DNA of 64,000 nt. Origin: Luteococcus sp052116585 (GTDB taxonomy: Bacteria; Actinomycetota; Actinomycetes; Propionibacteriales; Propionibacteriaceae). The position numbers and the translations under genes were made by a program. Shown one piece after another: positions 37,701 through 45,870 of the stretch (position 1 is its first letter; every line of letters begins with the position of its first letter). The stretch is taken from the NCBI RefSeq assembly GCF_052116585.1, contig NZ_JBQKKT010000008.1, forward strand, positions 1-64,000. Reading direction: 5' to 3'. Below the pieces are notes generated by a model, which worked only from the letters and a program-made list of their open reading frames with translations, had not been told where the DNA came from and searched no databases.

Positions 37701-39710
37701 TCCCCGTGGTTCACCGGTCAGCTGGACGAGACGGCGGTCTACCACGGCGTGCTCTCTGCGGACCAGGTGCGCGCCCACTACCGCGCTTCCGCAGCGGCCC
37801 AGAACCAGAAGCCGGTGGCGGCCTTCACCGTGAGCTGCGAGGGCGACACCTGCACCTTCGATGCCAGCGGCAGCACCGATCCCGATGGCGTCGTCGGCTC
37901 CTGGACCTGGGACTTCGGCGACGGGACCAGGGCACAGGGCCGGACTGCCACTCGCACCTTCACTGCGCAGCAGCCCCAGCAGGTCACCTTGACCGTGACG
38001 GACGACCAGCAGGCCACTGCCAGCACCACGCAGACCGTCGACGTCGCCGTGCAGAACAAGGCCCCGGTGGCTGACATCGCCGCCACCTGCGACGGTCTGA
38101 CCTGCACCTTCGACTCCGCTGGATCGACTGACGCCGACGGCACGATCGTCAGCACCACCTGGGACTTCGGCGACGGTGCCACCAGCACCGCCGCGGCCCC
38201 CGAGCACACCTATGCCGCTGCCGGCAGCCACACCGTGACGTTGACGGTCGTCGATGATCGCGGGGCATCGGCCCGAACCACCCAGGTGGTGACCGTCGAC
38301 GCCCAGAATGCGATGCCCACCGCGGCCTTCACCAGCACGGTGCAGGACCTGCAGGTGCGTTTCGACGCGAGCACCTCGACGGACTCCGACGGCACGATTG
38401 CCCGCCACGAGTGGGACTTCGGAGACGGAACGAGGGGCACCGGGGCGGCCGCGACCCACACCTACACCGAGGCAGGCACCTATGCCGTCGTCCTCACCGT
38501 GACCGACGACAAGGGCGCTCGCGCCACCCGGACCGAGCAGGTCACCGTTGCCGCCGCCACCAACCAGCCCCCGAAGGCCGCCTTCGAGGCTGTGGTGACC
38601 GATCGGCAGGTGGCACTCGACGCCTCCACCTCGAACGATCCGGACGGCCGCATCGTCAGCCACCAGTGGAATTTCGGCGACGGGACCACGGGCACCGGTG
38701 CCATCACGACGCACGACTATGGTGCTGCCGGCAGCTACACGGTGACGCTGACGGTGACCGATGACAAGGGTGAGACCAGCACGAGCAGTCGCGCCGTGCT
38801 CGTGGCGGACAAGCCCAACCAGGCCCCGACGGCTGCCTTCACGCACACCGTGGACCAGTTGACGGCCCAGGTCGACGCGAGCACCTCCACTGATCCGGAC
38901 GGCAGCATCGCGACCTACGCCTGGGACTTCGGCGACGGTCAGACGGCCACCGGCCGCAGCGTGCAGCACGTCTACGCACAGGTGGGCGAGCACACCGTGA
39001 CCCTCACCGTCACCGACGATGCGGGGGCCAAGGCCACCAGCACCGCCACCGTCACCACCACGGCCCAGGCGGCTGCCGGCCTGCCCGTGGCGCAGGATGC
39101 CTTCGGCCAGGTGGAGACCCGCTGGGGCACCGCCGACGTCGGAGGAGCCTGGAGCTACCCGATTGCGCCCACCCTGTTCCGCACCGACGGACAGACCGGC
39201 CTGGTCCAGGTTCCGGCCGGAGGCACCGCCCGCGCCGTGCTGACCGACGCACAGGTGCTGGACAGCACGCTGGAGGCCACGCTCGCCGTGGACCGTCGCA
39301 CCACCGGATCCGGCCTCTACAGCCAGCTGGTCTCCCGCCACGGAGCCGACGGCCACTACGGCCTGGGCGTGCGCTGGTTGCCCACCGGCCAGGTGAACCT
39401 GATCCTGTACCGCACCGTCAACGGCAGTGCCGTCGCCCTGAAGGAGACGGCCGTCAGCGGTCTGACCTATGAGGCGGGGACCCAGCTGCGAGTGCGTTTC
39501 GACGTGCGCGGGCAGGGCACCAGTCACCTGTCTGGCATGATCTGGGCCAAGGGCCAGAGCGCGCCCGCCGAGCCCCAGATCTCTCTCGTCGACAGCACTC
39601 CGGCGCTGCAGCGGGCAGGCGCACCGGGCATCAACACCTACCTTTCGGGGTCCGCCACGAACGGGCCCGTCACCCTGAGCATGGACGACCTCGTCGTCAC
39701 GAAGGACTGA
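34758..39710 (+). CDS. Giant secreted beta-propeller/LamG(x2)/PKD(x5) protein
   Basis: A 1650-residue exported protein paralogous to its upstream neighbour. Signal peptide about 1-34 (PGTPASA). Beta-propeller about 36-440 with LYIGGNFTKVNGQTRNRVAA-type blades; Fn3-like about 447-548; two LamG domains (about 551-784 and 791-1012, each with a WHHVV or FHHVV strand and a DELV/DGRV turn); five PKD domains (about 1015-1435, WDFGDG or WNFGDG in each); C-terminal jelly-roll-like module about 1437-1650, starting AQDAFGQVETRWG. Start ATG 34758 has GAGGA 4 bases upstream. No cell-wall anchor is visible. It has one more LamG and four more PKD units than the neighbour, consistent with growth by internal duplication. 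The next gene starts 2 bases later. Confidence 0.87.
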   Translation: MKNRTNPPLPRRLTALAMATLVTFALPGTPASAAVNGYNVVPHTAADVTADALPTTQIDGIAWDQVIVGNTVYVGGEFANARPAGAAPGTRLTPRSNLLAYDVTTGVLKTTFAPVVNGKVRTVAVSPDRTKLYIGGNFTKVNGQTRNRVAAFNLSDGSLDTGFKPSVNSEVSSIVATDTTVYIGGVFSAVNGVPRSRLAAASRSGRLMAWAPAADLYVNSIALTPDASKLAVGGSFSAINGSFAPGLAFVDSVSGALLPFAANQVVQNHGPSSGIYSVKNDGKNILATGWWYAGQGNFEGILSASPSDGSIRWMADCHGDSYDATTLGGTTYTVSHHHYCGNMGSFEEQNPRYFERAQAFTDRATGTTLHDKQGYFDFHGQPSPSRVGWAPDLDAGNVSGSWQAAWTIESDDRYVVLGGEFPRVNGQAQQGLVRFAVPALAPNTSGPKYTWNWNPTATVIGTTAKVTWPSNVDRDDLELTYRLYRDDRPGTPLMTRTGSSSWFDRPVLGHLDGTLVEGRTYSYWVTATDPDGNVASSQRVTVTAGDNAIPATAYSQMVEADGAEHYWRLLENPGSATSIDWREGNDLRLGSGVTLGEPGAVGDGSVDSAAAFDGTDAGRGVMGTAELAPDTFSAELWFNTTSTAGGKLLGFGASDTGDSLYHDRNLYMGTDGRLHFGVWDGSAKVVSTSAAYNDGRFHHVVASLSPAGMVLWVDGRVVAADATTTRGQQDLRGYWHVGGDNLSGWPNAGATGNFQGVIDEVAIYPAALTTDAVRAHYTAAGRTLALPAQPSDAYGKVVIADEPQFLWRLDETRTPTVVDATTNLNNGTWFGSPTLRVPSPVTGTNGTGVSLDGSAAGIAQDARVAGPQVFSVESWFRTSSTTGGKIIGFGNQHSGLSTQYDRHVWMDPSGQVRFGAYNQGMQSVSSSRPYNDGQWHHVVGSMGPNGMQLFLDGELVGSNGNTRAEDFSGFWRVGGDSSWSGSPWFTGQLDETAVYHGVLSADQVRAHYRASAAAQNQKPVAAFTVSCEGDTCTFDASGSTDPDGVVGSWTWDFGDGTRAQGRTATRTFTAQQPQQVTLTVTDDQQATASTTQTVDVAVQNKAPVADIAATCDGLTCTFDSAGSTDADGTIVSTTWDFGDGATSTAAAPEHTYAAAGSHTVTLTVVDDRGASARTTQVVTVDAQNAMPTAAFTSTVQDLQVRFDASTSTDSDGTIARHEWDFGDGTRGTGAAATHTYTEAGTYAVVLTVTDDKGARATRTEQVTVAAATNQPPKAAFEAVVTDRQVALDASTSNDPDGRIVSHQWNFGDGTTGTGAITTHDYGAAGSYTVTLTVTDDKGETSTSSRAVLVADKPNQAPTAAFTHTVDQLTAQVDASTSTDPDGSIATYAWDFGDGQTATGRSVQHVYAQVGEHTVTLTVTDDAGAKATSTATVTTTAQAAAGLPVAQDAFGQVETRWGTADVGGAWSYPIAPTLFRTDGQTGLVQVPAGGTARAVLTDAQVLDSTLEATLAVDRRTTGSGLYSQLVSRHGADGHYGLGVRWLPTGQVNLILYRTVNGSAVALKETAVSGLTYEAGTQLRVRFDVRGQGTSHLSGMIWAKGQSAPAEPQISLVDSTPALQRAGAPGINTYLSGSATNGPVTLSMDDLVVTKD

Positions 39711-39712
39711 AG

Positions 39713-40441
39713 ATGAACAACACCACCCAGCGGACACCGCTGCGCGGCATCGCGATTGGCCTGGGCCTTTCCCTGGCCCTGGGCGGACTCGCGGGCTGCA
39801 GCCAGGACTCCCCGGGAACCGACGCATCCCCGTCGGCCAGCCCGGTGGCGAGCCAGGAGGCCAGCACGCGAGCCAGTGCGACCGCATCGGCCGCCACTCC
39901 GGACCCGTCTGCCGCCAGCACGGACCCGTCTGCCGCCAGTACGGACCCGTCTGCCGGGGAATCGGCCCGGCCGTCCAGCAAGCCCAGCCCGGTGGCCACC
40001 ACCCCGGTGCCGGCGCCGAGCGCGGCCAGCACGGCTCCGGCGGCCACGGCCAAGGCCCCGGTGGCCCTGGACCGTCCGGTGGAGCTGGCCCCCAAGGTGG
40101 ATGTGCGGATCACCGGCGTCAAGGCGATCACGGCGGAGGCGAAGCTGCCGGGTGACGTCAGCGGGCCAGCGGTGCAGTTCGACGTCGTGGTGGACAACCA
40201 GTCCGACGCGCCGGTCAGCACAGCCAATGCGGTGGTCAACGTCCTCGGTTCGGACAAGTCGCCGGCTGTGATGGTCTTCAGCCCGCCGAGTGATCCGCTG
40301 GAGGCCTCGGTGGCAGCCGGCGCCAAGGCCACCGGCACCTATGTCTTCCGGCTGCCTGCGGCCAAGCGAAATCCCGTCACCATCGAGGTCAGCGTGGATC
40401 CCGCCCTGCCCGTTGCCAACTTCACCGGGGCGGTGAAGTGA
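39713..40441 (+). CDS. Small lipoprotein with a Ser/Ala/Pro linker and a beta-rich C-terminal domain
   Basis: A 242-residue lipoprotein. The signal ends GLAGC with Cys29. A low-complexity linker follows (residues about 35-115), including three copies of a 21-bp repeat (39901-39958) giving DPSAAST units. The C-terminal 120 residues have an immunoglobulin-like beta pattern (VDVRITGVKAITAEA, then VQFDVVVDNQSDAPV). I do not recognise a specific family, though the domain resembles DUF4352/FxLYD-type extracellular domains. It starts 2 bases after the giant protein's stop and overlaps the next glycosyltransferase by 4 bases, so all three are transcribed together. It may work with the giant at the membrane surface. 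Confidence 0.75.
   Translation: MNNTTQRTPLRGIAIGLGLSLALGGLAGCSQDSPGTDASPSASPVASQEASTRASATASAATPDPSAASTDPSAASTDPSAGESARPSSKPSPVATTPVPAPSAASTAPAATAKAPVALDRPVELAPKVDVRITGVKAITAEAKLPGDVSGPAVQFDVVVDNQSDAPVSTANAVVNVLGSDKSPAVMVFSPPSDPLEASVAAGAKATGTYVFRLPAAKRNPVTIEVSVDPALPVANFTGAVK
39901..39958 (+). repeat. 21-bp in-frame tandem repeat
   Basis: Two full copies and a partial third of a 21-bp unit beginning GGACCCGTCTGCCGCCAG encode DPSAAST repeats in the lipoprotein linker. The copies differ at one synonymous site. Confidence 0.85.
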
Positions 40442-41412
40442 GCGAACGTCTGGTGGTGGCCATGTGCACCTATCGGCGTCCCGAGGACCTCGCGGAGGCG
40501 CTTCCGCTGCTGGTGCAGCAGTGCGAGCAGTTGGAGGCCGACGCGTCGTTGGGGATGACGGCACGGGTGCAGGTGGTGGACAACGATCCCGATGCCAGCG
40601 CCCGGCCGGTCATCGACGAGCTGGGGCTGGACCGGGTGACCCTGGCCCACGAGCCCGTGCCCGGCATCTCGGCGGCACGCTCGCGCTGCCTCGCCGAGGC
40701 TGCAGACGATGACTGGCTGGTCTTCATCGATGACGACGAACGCCCGGTTGACGGTTGGCTGCAGGCGCTGGTCTCCACCGCCCGCCGTTCTGGTGCGACG
40801 GGCGTCGCCGGGCCGGTCCGTTCGATCCTGCCGCCCGGTACCGACGAGTGGATCGTCCAGGGGGGCTTCTTCGACCGTCGGCACCGTTGGGGACTGGAAT
40901 CCGGCGCCCCGATCACCGAGGCCGCCACCAACAATCTCCTGGTGGACATGAACTTCGTGCGCGAGCACGGCCTGGACTTTGCCCGCCACCTGGGTCTCAC
41001 CGGGGGAGAGGACTCCCTGTTCACCCGGGCGCTGGCCGCGAACGGCGGGCGTCTCATGTGGTGCGCCGAGGCGACGGTGGAGGAACCCGTCCCGGCCAAC
41101 CGCGCCACTCGTCGCTGGGTACTGCAACGGGCACTGAGCTATGGCAATGCCGCGGCGCTGGTGCAGCTCACCGAGGGCAGCTCGGTGCGGGTGCGGCTCT
41201 CTCTGGTGGGCCGCGGCGGGGCCCGGCTCGTGGGTGGTCTCGGGCGAGCACTGGTCGCCACCGGGCGTCGGGACGTCTTTGGCCAGGCGCAGGGGCTGCG
41301 CACCGCCATGCGGGGCGTTGGCATGGCCCTGGGTGGATGTGGTCTGGCGTGGAGCGAGTATGCCCGCGAGGGGAGCCATCTGGTGCGGGTTCCGGCCCCT
41401 GGAGCAGCCTGA
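40438..41412 (+). CDS. Glycosyltransferase family 2
   Basis: A 324-residue GT-A glycosyltransferase. The N-terminus reads VVAMCTYRRPEDL, the nucleotide-binding DxD region reads VFIDDDERP, and the acceptor-side motif is GGEDSLF. It carries no convincing multi-pass membrane domain, although the C-terminus is basic and amphipathic. The GTG at 40438 overlaps the lipoprotein stop by 4 bases (GTGA). It is followed by a very strong palindromic terminator and is the last gene of the giant-protein operon. Donor and acceptor are unknown. Confidence 0.88.
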   Translation: MSERLVVAMCTYRRPEDLAEALPLLVQQCEQLEADASLGMTARVQVVDNDPDASARPVIDELGLDRVTLAHEPVPGISAARSRCLAEAADDDWLVFIDDDERPVDGWLQALVSTARRSGATGVAGPVRSILPPGTDEWIVQGGFFDRRHRWGLESGAPITEAATNNLLVDMNFVREHGLDFARHLGLTGGEDSLFTRALAANGGRLMWCAEATVEEPVPANRATRRWVLQRALSYGNAAALVQLTEGSSVRVRLSLVGRGGARLVGGLGRALVATGRRDVFGQAQGLRTAMRGVGMALGGCGLAWSEYAREGSHLVRVPAPGAA

Positions 41413-41422
41413 CGGAGCGCTG

Positions 41423-41448
41423 AGAACCCCCTGTGCACAGGGGGTTCT
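41423..41448 (+). terminator. Perfect palindromic terminator
   Basis: A 26-base perfect palindrome with AGAACCCCCTGTG on one side and its exact complement on the other, with no loop bases, 10 bases past the GT2 stop. Confidence 0.75.
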
Positions 41449-41583
41449 GGGCGGACGGCGAAGGCATACTGGATCCTTGGCACCCTCGGGGTCGGACGCC
41501 TGTCCGAGACGGGACGGTGGTCGGTCCCCGAGTGTGAGGACGGGCAGCAGGACGGTCTGGGTGCCTCGTCACCAGGAGGTTCC

Positions 41584-42927
41584 ATGGATCTGCGCAGCTA
41601 TGTCGCGATCATCCGAAAGTACTTGCCCTTCATCCTGATCTGCGGGTTGATCGGTCTGCTGGCCGGCTTCGCGTCCTACAAGACGACGCCGAAGCAGTAC
41701 GCCGCAGATGTGCAGTTCTACGTCGGCACGCCGGTGCCCGATGGTGGAAGTGCCCAGGCGGGAGGTCAGTTCGCGACGGGCCGCATGACCTCCTATGTCG
41801 AGCTGCTGGGCAGCCAGGAGCTCGGTGACCGTGTCGTCAAGGCAACGGGTGTCCAGCTGACGTCAGACCAGGTGGCCAAGCGGATCAAGGCGGAGAACAC
41901 CGTCGACTCGGTGCTGGTCACCGCCGTCGTCACCGACACCGACCCCACGCGCGCCTTCACGATCGCCAAGGGGATCGCCAAGGTCTTCGGCCCGATGGTG
42001 GACCAGCTCGACAATTCGGGCCGCAAGGTGCCGATCGTCCAGATCAGCACCGTCTCCGCACCGCAGCTGCACGCCGCACCGGTGGCGCCCAAGCCCCGGA
42101 TGAGCTTGCTGCTGGGCCTGGGCGCGGGCCTGGCGCTGGCACTGGCCATCGCGTTGCTCCGTGAGCTGCTGGACAACTCGGTGCGCTCCGCCGACGCGGC
42201 GCGAGACCTGGCCGGTGCCCCCGTGATCGGTGAGATCCCCGACGACTCGTCGGCCCGAGTCGCACCCCTGCTGCGGGGAGTGGACAATGACAGCGCCCGC
42301 GCCGAGGCGCACCGCAAGCTGCGCACCAGCCTGGCCTTCCTGGGGGCGACGGATCGCACCCAGGTGGTGCTCTTCACCGCGCCGGAGGACGGCGACGGAG
42401 CCTCCACCGTGGCCGCCAACACCGCAATCAGCTTTGCCGAGACGGGCGAACGAGTGTGCTTCGTGGAGGCTGACCTGCGCCACCCGAGCGCCCGCGAGGC
42501 CTTCGACACCGGCCTGGGCGGCAAGGGGCTGTCCAATGTGCTGGCCGGCGAGGCCACCCTGGACTCCGTCATCACCCACTGGCGTGGCGAGCCGAGCATC
42601 GACCTGGTCACCGCCGGTGAGCTTCCGCCCAATCCGGCTGCCCTGCTGGGCGCCGAGCGCTTCGCGAGCACCATCGAGGAGCTGCGTGGCCGCTATGACC
42701 GCGTCATCCTGGACTCCCCGGCCCTGCTTCCCTTCGCCGACGCGGCCGTGGTGGCCGGCATCAGCGATGGCGTCGTGCTCGTGATGCGCGACGGCAGCAC
42801 CACCGCCGGAGAGCTCGAGTCCGCGCGTTCCGCACTGGACGCGGTCCGCGCGCGGGTGCTGGGCGTCGTGATGAACCGCACCGGTGCTGGGTCCGTCCTC
42901 GGCAAGGTGTTCGGCAAGTCCAACTGA
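41584..42927 (+). CDS. Polysaccharide co-polymerase fused to a tyrosine-kinase-like domain lacking the Walker A lysine
   Basis: A 447-residue protein. The N-terminal Wzz domain has membrane helices at about 17-34 and 172-192 with an extracytoplasmic region between. Residues about 240-447 form a BY-kinase/ParA-like domain. Walker A reads EDGDGAST: Ala273 replaces the Lys that contacts ATP phosphate, while Ser274 and Thr275 remain. Walker A' appears as CFVEADLRHP and Walker B as VILDSP. The C-terminus (GSVLGKVFGKSN) lacks the Tyr cluster that such kinases autophosphorylate. It probably controls chain length by its Wzz part; kinase activity is doubtful. GGAGG lies about 6 bases before the ATG at 41584. 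The polymerase gene starts one base after its stop. Confidence 0.87.
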   Translation: MDLRSYVAIIRKYLPFILICGLIGLLAGFASYKTTPKQYAADVQFYVGTPVPDGGSAQAGGQFATGRMTSYVELLGSQELGDRVVKATGVQLTSDQVAKRIKAENTVDSVLVTAVVTDTDPTRAFTIAKGIAKVFGPMVDQLDNSGRKVPIVQISTVSAPQLHAAPVAPKPRMSLLLGLGAGLALALAIALLRELLDNSVRSADAARDLAGAPVIGEIPDDSSARVAPLLRGVDNDSARAEAHRKLRTSLAFLGATDRTQVVLFTAPEDGDGASTVAANTAISFAETGERVCFVEADLRHPSAREAFDTGLGGKGLSNVLAGEATLDSVITHWRGEPSIDLVTAGELPPNPAALLGAERFASTIEELRGRYDRVILDSPALLPFADAAVVAGISDGVVLVMRDGSTTAGELESARSALDAVRARVLGVVMNRTGAGSVLGKVFGKSN

Positions 42928-42928
42928 C

Positions 42929-44236
42929 ATGGCGACGTCGTCTTCTGGCATCGCCCGTTCCGCGGGCGCACCGAGCCGGATCAGGATCGAGCGGGATGAC
43001 CGCTGGCTGCTGGGGGAGGGCCTGCTGGCCGGCCTGGCGGTGCTGATGGTGGCCGCGCGCATCCCGATCGGTGGCAATCTGGTGCTCGCCGATCCGCTGG
43101 GCTGGGTGCTGCTGCCCCTGTGGTTGCCGGCGCTGCGCCGCTACAAGGGCGCCAGCAGCATTGCAGCACTGGGGGTGCTGGCCTGCGCTGCCTCCTGGGT
43201 GCTGACCCGGCAGGCCGCCGTGGACCATCACGTGAGCATGCAGCTGAACAGCACCACCATCAAGACCCTGCTCTCCATGGTCACCAGCCTGGGCCTGATG
43301 CTGTGGGCCAGGGACCGGTTGCCGCAGCGTTGGCTGCTGGCGCTGTTCGCGGTCGGTTTGTTCATCGCGGGCCCCACCAACAAGGACCTCTTCGCGGAGA
43401 ACCCGTGGAAGTTCGGCTACTCCATCCCGATGACGATCCTCGTCGTGGGCCTGGTGGCCGCCGAGAACCGCACCCGGGCCACCGTGGGACTGCTCGCCTT
43501 CTTCGGGTTGGTCTGCACCATCACCGACGCGCGGTCCAATTTCGCCGTCCTGCTGCTCACCGTCGTCCTGATCCTGTGGCGACGGCCCACGCAGGAGCCA
43601 CGCCGACGCCGCTCCGTCGCCGGCACCCTGGCCGTTCTGGGGGCCATCGCGGTGGCCGCCTACTATGCCGTCCAGGCCGCCATCCTGGAGGGAGCGCTGG
43701 GTGAGGCCACCCGAGCCCGCTCGGAGGAGCAACTGCGCATCTCCGGCTCGCTGCTGTTGGGCGGCCGTCCGGAGCTCGGTGCCTCCACCGCGCTCGTCTC
43801 CCACCGGCCCTGGGGTTTTGGCGGGGGCACCAATCTCAACACCCAGGACCTGCTGGTGGCCAAGAACGGCATGGTGGGGCTCAACTACGACCCCGACAAT
43901 GGCTACGTGGAACGCTTCATGTTCGGCCGGGGCATCGAGCTGCACTCGATCACCTTTGACCTGTGGGCCTGGTGTGGGGTCATCGGCCTGCTGCTGGCGT
44001 TGGTCATCACGGTGCAGATCCTGGTCTCGCTCGGCCACGCTCTGAACACCGCCCCGGTGGCCTCGGCGATCGTGGTCTATGCCGCGCTGATGACGCTGTG
44101 GAATCTGGCCTTCAGCCCGTGGATCGCCTCGGTGCCGATCATGGTCCTGGCCCTGGGCCTTGGCCTGGTGGATCGCACCGAGGACCGTCCCTCGTCAGCG
44201 CTGCGGCGCGCCTACGACCCCTACGCCGGGGCCTGA
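42929..44236 (+). CDS. Wzy/WaaL-like polysaccharide polymerase or ligase
   Basis: A 435-residue protein with about ten to twelve membrane helices and a large periplasmic-type loop near residues 240-335, the O-antigen polymerase/ligase layout. The loop contains SHRPWGFGGGTNL, resembling the HxxxxGxG region of Wzy_C/WaaL proteins, and a DPDNGYVE stretch. It starts immediately after the co-polymerase stop (ATG 42929), so the pair is co-expressed. Polymerase and ligase cannot be told apart from this sequence. Confidence 0.8.
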   Translation: MATSSSGIARSAGAPSRIRIERDDRWLLGEGLLAGLAVLMVAARIPIGGNLVLADPLGWVLLPLWLPALRRYKGASSIAALGVLACAASWVLTRQAAVDHHVSMQLNSTTIKTLLSMVTSLGLMLWARDRLPQRWLLALFAVGLFIAGPTNKDLFAENPWKFGYSIPMTILVVGLVAAENRTRATVGLLAFFGLVCTITDARSNFAVLLLTVVLILWRRPTQEPRRRRSVAGTLAVLGAIAVAAYYAVQAAILEGALGEATRARSEEQLRISGSLLLGGRPELGASTALVSHRPWGFGGGTNLNTQDLLVAKNGMVGLNYDPDNGYVERFMFGRGIELHSITFDLWAWCGVIGLLLALVITVQILVSLGHALNTAPVASAIVVYAALMTLWNLAFSPWIASVPIMVLALGLGLVDRTEDRPSSALRRAYDPYAGA

Positions 44237-44296
44237 GGCGGCCGCCCCGTCAGGCAGGCACGAAAGCCCCGGTCCGGCGGCGGCTTCCCGCTGCCG

Positions 44297-45643
44297 TCAG
44301 GCCGTGGCAGCGGACAGGCGGCGCTCGGTGATGTCTCGTCGGATGTAACCGACATTCGTGGCCACCTGGCACAGGTAGACGCCGATGGCGGCGCCCAGGA
44401 TGGGGCCACCGGCGCCGATGCGGCCCGTGAGCCAGAAGCTCAGTGCCAGGCTGATCGGCACCATGATGATGATGGGCAGGACCTGGAACTTCAGGCCTCG
44501 CTCGTCGGTCATGTACATGCCCAGCGGGTAGTTGGTGGCCTGGCTCATCACGTACAGCACGAAACCGCCGATCAGCCACCCGTCGAGCACGATGGTGCCA
44601 TTGGACAGCCAGCGGGAGATGAACGGGATCAGGGCGGCCATCACCAACCCGCCGGCAAGACCGATGCCGGTGAAGGCGCCGGTCATCCTCCACGGCGTCA
44701 CGATCCGGCCCTCATTGCGCGCCTTGGCATACATGGGCCACAGGCTGACACCGGCTGCGGTGATGGTCTGCACCACCATCTGGAAGAACTGGCTGGCCAT
44801 GTTGTACTGCGCCAGGGCATCCTCGCCGGACATGTGGCTGAGGATCACGCGGTGGCTCTGCAGCGCCAGCGGCAGGGCCAGCATCTGGGCCAGCTGCGGC
44901 CAGGCAAGGCCCATGATCGCGGCATTGGGCACGGCCCTGGTGCGTGGCACGTCGCCGATGATCCGACGCATCGCGGGGCCCAGCTGCCGCCAGGCCAGGA
45001 TCATGCAGATGAAGGCGGCCAGGGAATTGGCCACATAGGTCAGCACCGCGATGGCATTGCCGGCCGGCAGATGGGTCAGGGCCAGGAAACTGATGCTGGC
45101 CAGCATGAAGGGCGCGACGACGATCTGGCTGAGCACCTGCGCCTGGGGGCGCCCCAGCGCGATCACCATGCGCGGGAAGATCGTCATGGGCAGCGTGAGG
45201 GCGAAGACGAACAGGCACCAGAAGGTGGTCATGTTGCCACCGGGCATCAGACCGTCGCCCAGCAGCACCGGCCACTTCCCGAACAGCGTGGGCAACAGCC
45301 CCAGCAGGATGATGATGGCCGACGAGACCAGCAGATAGCGCAGCGCGGTGGTCAGGGTGCGATTCATCCGCGGGTCATCGCTGGGGTCATCGGACTCGCT
45401 GACCGCATTCATCACGACGGCGGCCATGCCCAGGCTGGCGAAGGGCAACAGCGACGGCAGGCTCGCCAACAACCCGTACTGGGCATAGGCCGCCTTGCCG
45501 AAGTGACTGATGATGAGCTTGGTGTTCACCATGCCCAGGACGCCGCCGACGCCCATCACGAGCACCTTGAGACCAGCCGTGGAGCCGATCGTCATCCAGA
45601 TGCTGCGGCTCCTGGCCGGTGCCGATGTGTTCTTGCTGGACAT
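44297..45643 (-). CDS. Wzx-type flippase (polysaccharide transporter, MATE/MOP superfamily)
   Basis: A 448-residue membrane protein with about twelve helices and the Wzx/PST pattern: KVLVMGVGGVLGMVNTKLI at the start, YGLLASLPSLLPFASLGMA in helix two, and LAQYNMASQFFQMVVQ in the second half. It probably flips undecaprenyl-linked repeat units across the membrane. The ATG at 45643 follows GGGGGTAGGA by 2 bases; longer in-frame starts would prepend a low-complexity segment. It faces left, convergent with the polymerase gene. Confidence 0.85.
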   Translation of the reverse strand: MSSKNTSAPARSRSIWMTIGSTAGLKVLVMGVGGVLGMVNTKLIISHFGKAAYAQYGLLASLPSLLPFASLGMAAVVMNAVSESDDPSDDPRMNRTLTTALRYLLVSSAIIILLGLLPTLFGKWPVLLGDGLMPGGNMTTFWCLFVFALTLPMTIFPRMVIALGRPQAQVLSQIVVAPFMLASISFLALTHLPAGNAIAVLTYVANSLAAFICMILAWRQLGPAMRRIIGDVPRTRAVPNAAIMGLAWPQLAQMLALPLALQSHRVILSHMSGEDALAQYNMASQFFQMVVQTITAAGVSLWPMYAKARNEGRIVTPWRMTGAFTGIGLAGGLVMAALIPFISRWLSNGTIVLDGWLIGGFVLYVMSQATNYPLGMYMTDERGLKFQVLPIIIMVPISLALSFWLTGRIGAGGPILGAAIGVYLCQVATNVGYIRRDITERRLSAATA

Positions 45644-45870
45644 GGTCCTACCCCCGTCTGACCTGATGGTCGGGCCATGCTGCTGGCGCCGCTGCCCGCA
45701 GGGCACGGACCTGGTGGACGAGAAGATCCACGATCCCGGCGGGCTCGGCCCGATGGACGAGCCTACTCCCACACCCCCTGGACCGAGCTGTCGCGGTGCC
45801 GGCCGGGCAGGCACTTTCAGCGCACCTTCACGAAACCAGACCGTCACGTGGGGCGGGTACCCTTCGGGCC

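Noticed and set aside
34635..39887. A very long open frame on the minus strand opposite the giant protein (about 1750 codons)
   Set aside because: It is the mirror of a GC-rich plus-strand gene with clear signal peptide and domains; its translation has no recognisable domain and is rich in G, A, R and V. Similar long mirrors occur opposite many genes here.
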